Shown here: piece by piece, positions 29,842 through 29,877 of the stretch
How the letters are laid out: each line of letters begins with the position of its first letter
How positions within the stretch are numbered: position 1 is the stretch's first letter
NCBI GenBank assembly: GCA_016217865.1
Contig: JACRFO010000024.1
Coordinates: 1-29,877, forward strand
DNA length: 29,877 nt
DNA from: Candidatus Kerfeldbacteria bacterium
Lineage (GTDB): Bacteria; Patescibacteriota; Patescibacteriia; SBBC01; CAIJZX01
Reading direction: 5' to 3'
Translations under genes and position numbers: made by a program
The notes under the pieces: model-generated
What the model saw: the letters and a program-made list of their open reading frames with translations, nothing else
The model's database searches: none
What the model was told of the DNA's origin: nothing

Positions 29842-29877
29842 TTAATTTCCATTCTGCAGTAATTGCGTGCGGTAGGC
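29842..29877 (-). pseudogene. 5'-ward remnant of the same parvulin gene, ending at an in-frame TAA
   Basis: In the frame of the downstream domain this reads AYRTQLLQNGN, then stop, then AQVIATIRELYGW. The join reads naturally as one SurA/PrsA-type helix, so a single-base change (for example TCA to TAA) is the simplest explanation. Confidence 0.6.

Noticed and set aside
1..29877. Alternative genetic code with UGA read as Gly, as in some CPR lineages
   Set aside because: Several genes end properly in TGA (serS, the LigB-like gene, rpe) at positions matching family lengths and operon overlaps.

Overview
This 29.9 kb window looks like a chromosomal segment of a Candidate Phyla Radiation (Patescibacteria) bacterium with moderately high GC and the standard genetic code (TGA is used as a stop, for example in serS). 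The lineage call is inference. It rests on tightly packed small operons, Asn/Thr-rich linkers in secreted proteins, surface proteins with tandem YLIS/G-K-R-type repeats, an archaeal-type AMP phosphorylase in a pentose-phosphate cluster, and the absence of ordinary biosynthetic operons. No phage, IS element, CRISPR array or plasmid gene was seen.

Layout. 1-2680 (+): serS (3' end), alr and an FtsQ-like protein, a wall and division operon. 2775-6349 (-): a TagA/WecG glycosyltransferase, gltX and a coiled-coil M23 endopeptidase. 6389-11902 (+): a secreted lysozyme-like protein with four C-terminal repeats, a LigB/Memo-like protein, a PriA homologue whose ATPase motifs are gone, then def and fmt. 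11899-13413 (-): a membrane GT2 glycosyltransferase. 13448-17866 (-): rpiB, rpe, class II aldolase, a PfkB kinase and AMP phosphorylase, which together look like a route from nucleotide ribose into central carbon metabolism. 17913-20268 (-): trxB with a DUF59 protein, and a His-rich membrane protein paired with a Cys-less cupredoxin lipoprotein. 20479-20772 (+): HU. 20820-24506 (-): a GNAT acetyltransferase, a KefB-type antiporter and a beta-CASP nuclease. 24547-24831: tRNA-Gln and repeats derived from it. 24886-28090 (-): an RlpA-like/D,D-carboxypeptidase fusion, ftsE and ftsX. 28112-29296: tRNA-Gly, an alpha/beta hydrolase (-), and tRNA-Thr with a duplicated 3' end. 29305-29877 (-): a parvulin-type isomerase interrupted by an in-frame stop.

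Two patterns cut across the genes. First, both tRNA-Gln and tRNA-Thr are followed by a short element that (i) opens with a sequence complementary to the tRNA's own T-arm, GGATT(C)GAAGGGC, (ii) contains GC-rich palindromes, and (iii) ends in a second copy of the tRNA 3' end. This is the strongest candidate for an undescribed system here. Second, many transcription units appear to start with a leaderless mRNA: an extended -10 box (TGNTATACT or a relative) sits 6-8 nt from the ATG, while several downstream operon genes carry Shine-Dalgarno sequences. One divergent pair has two fully interlocked promoters of this kind.
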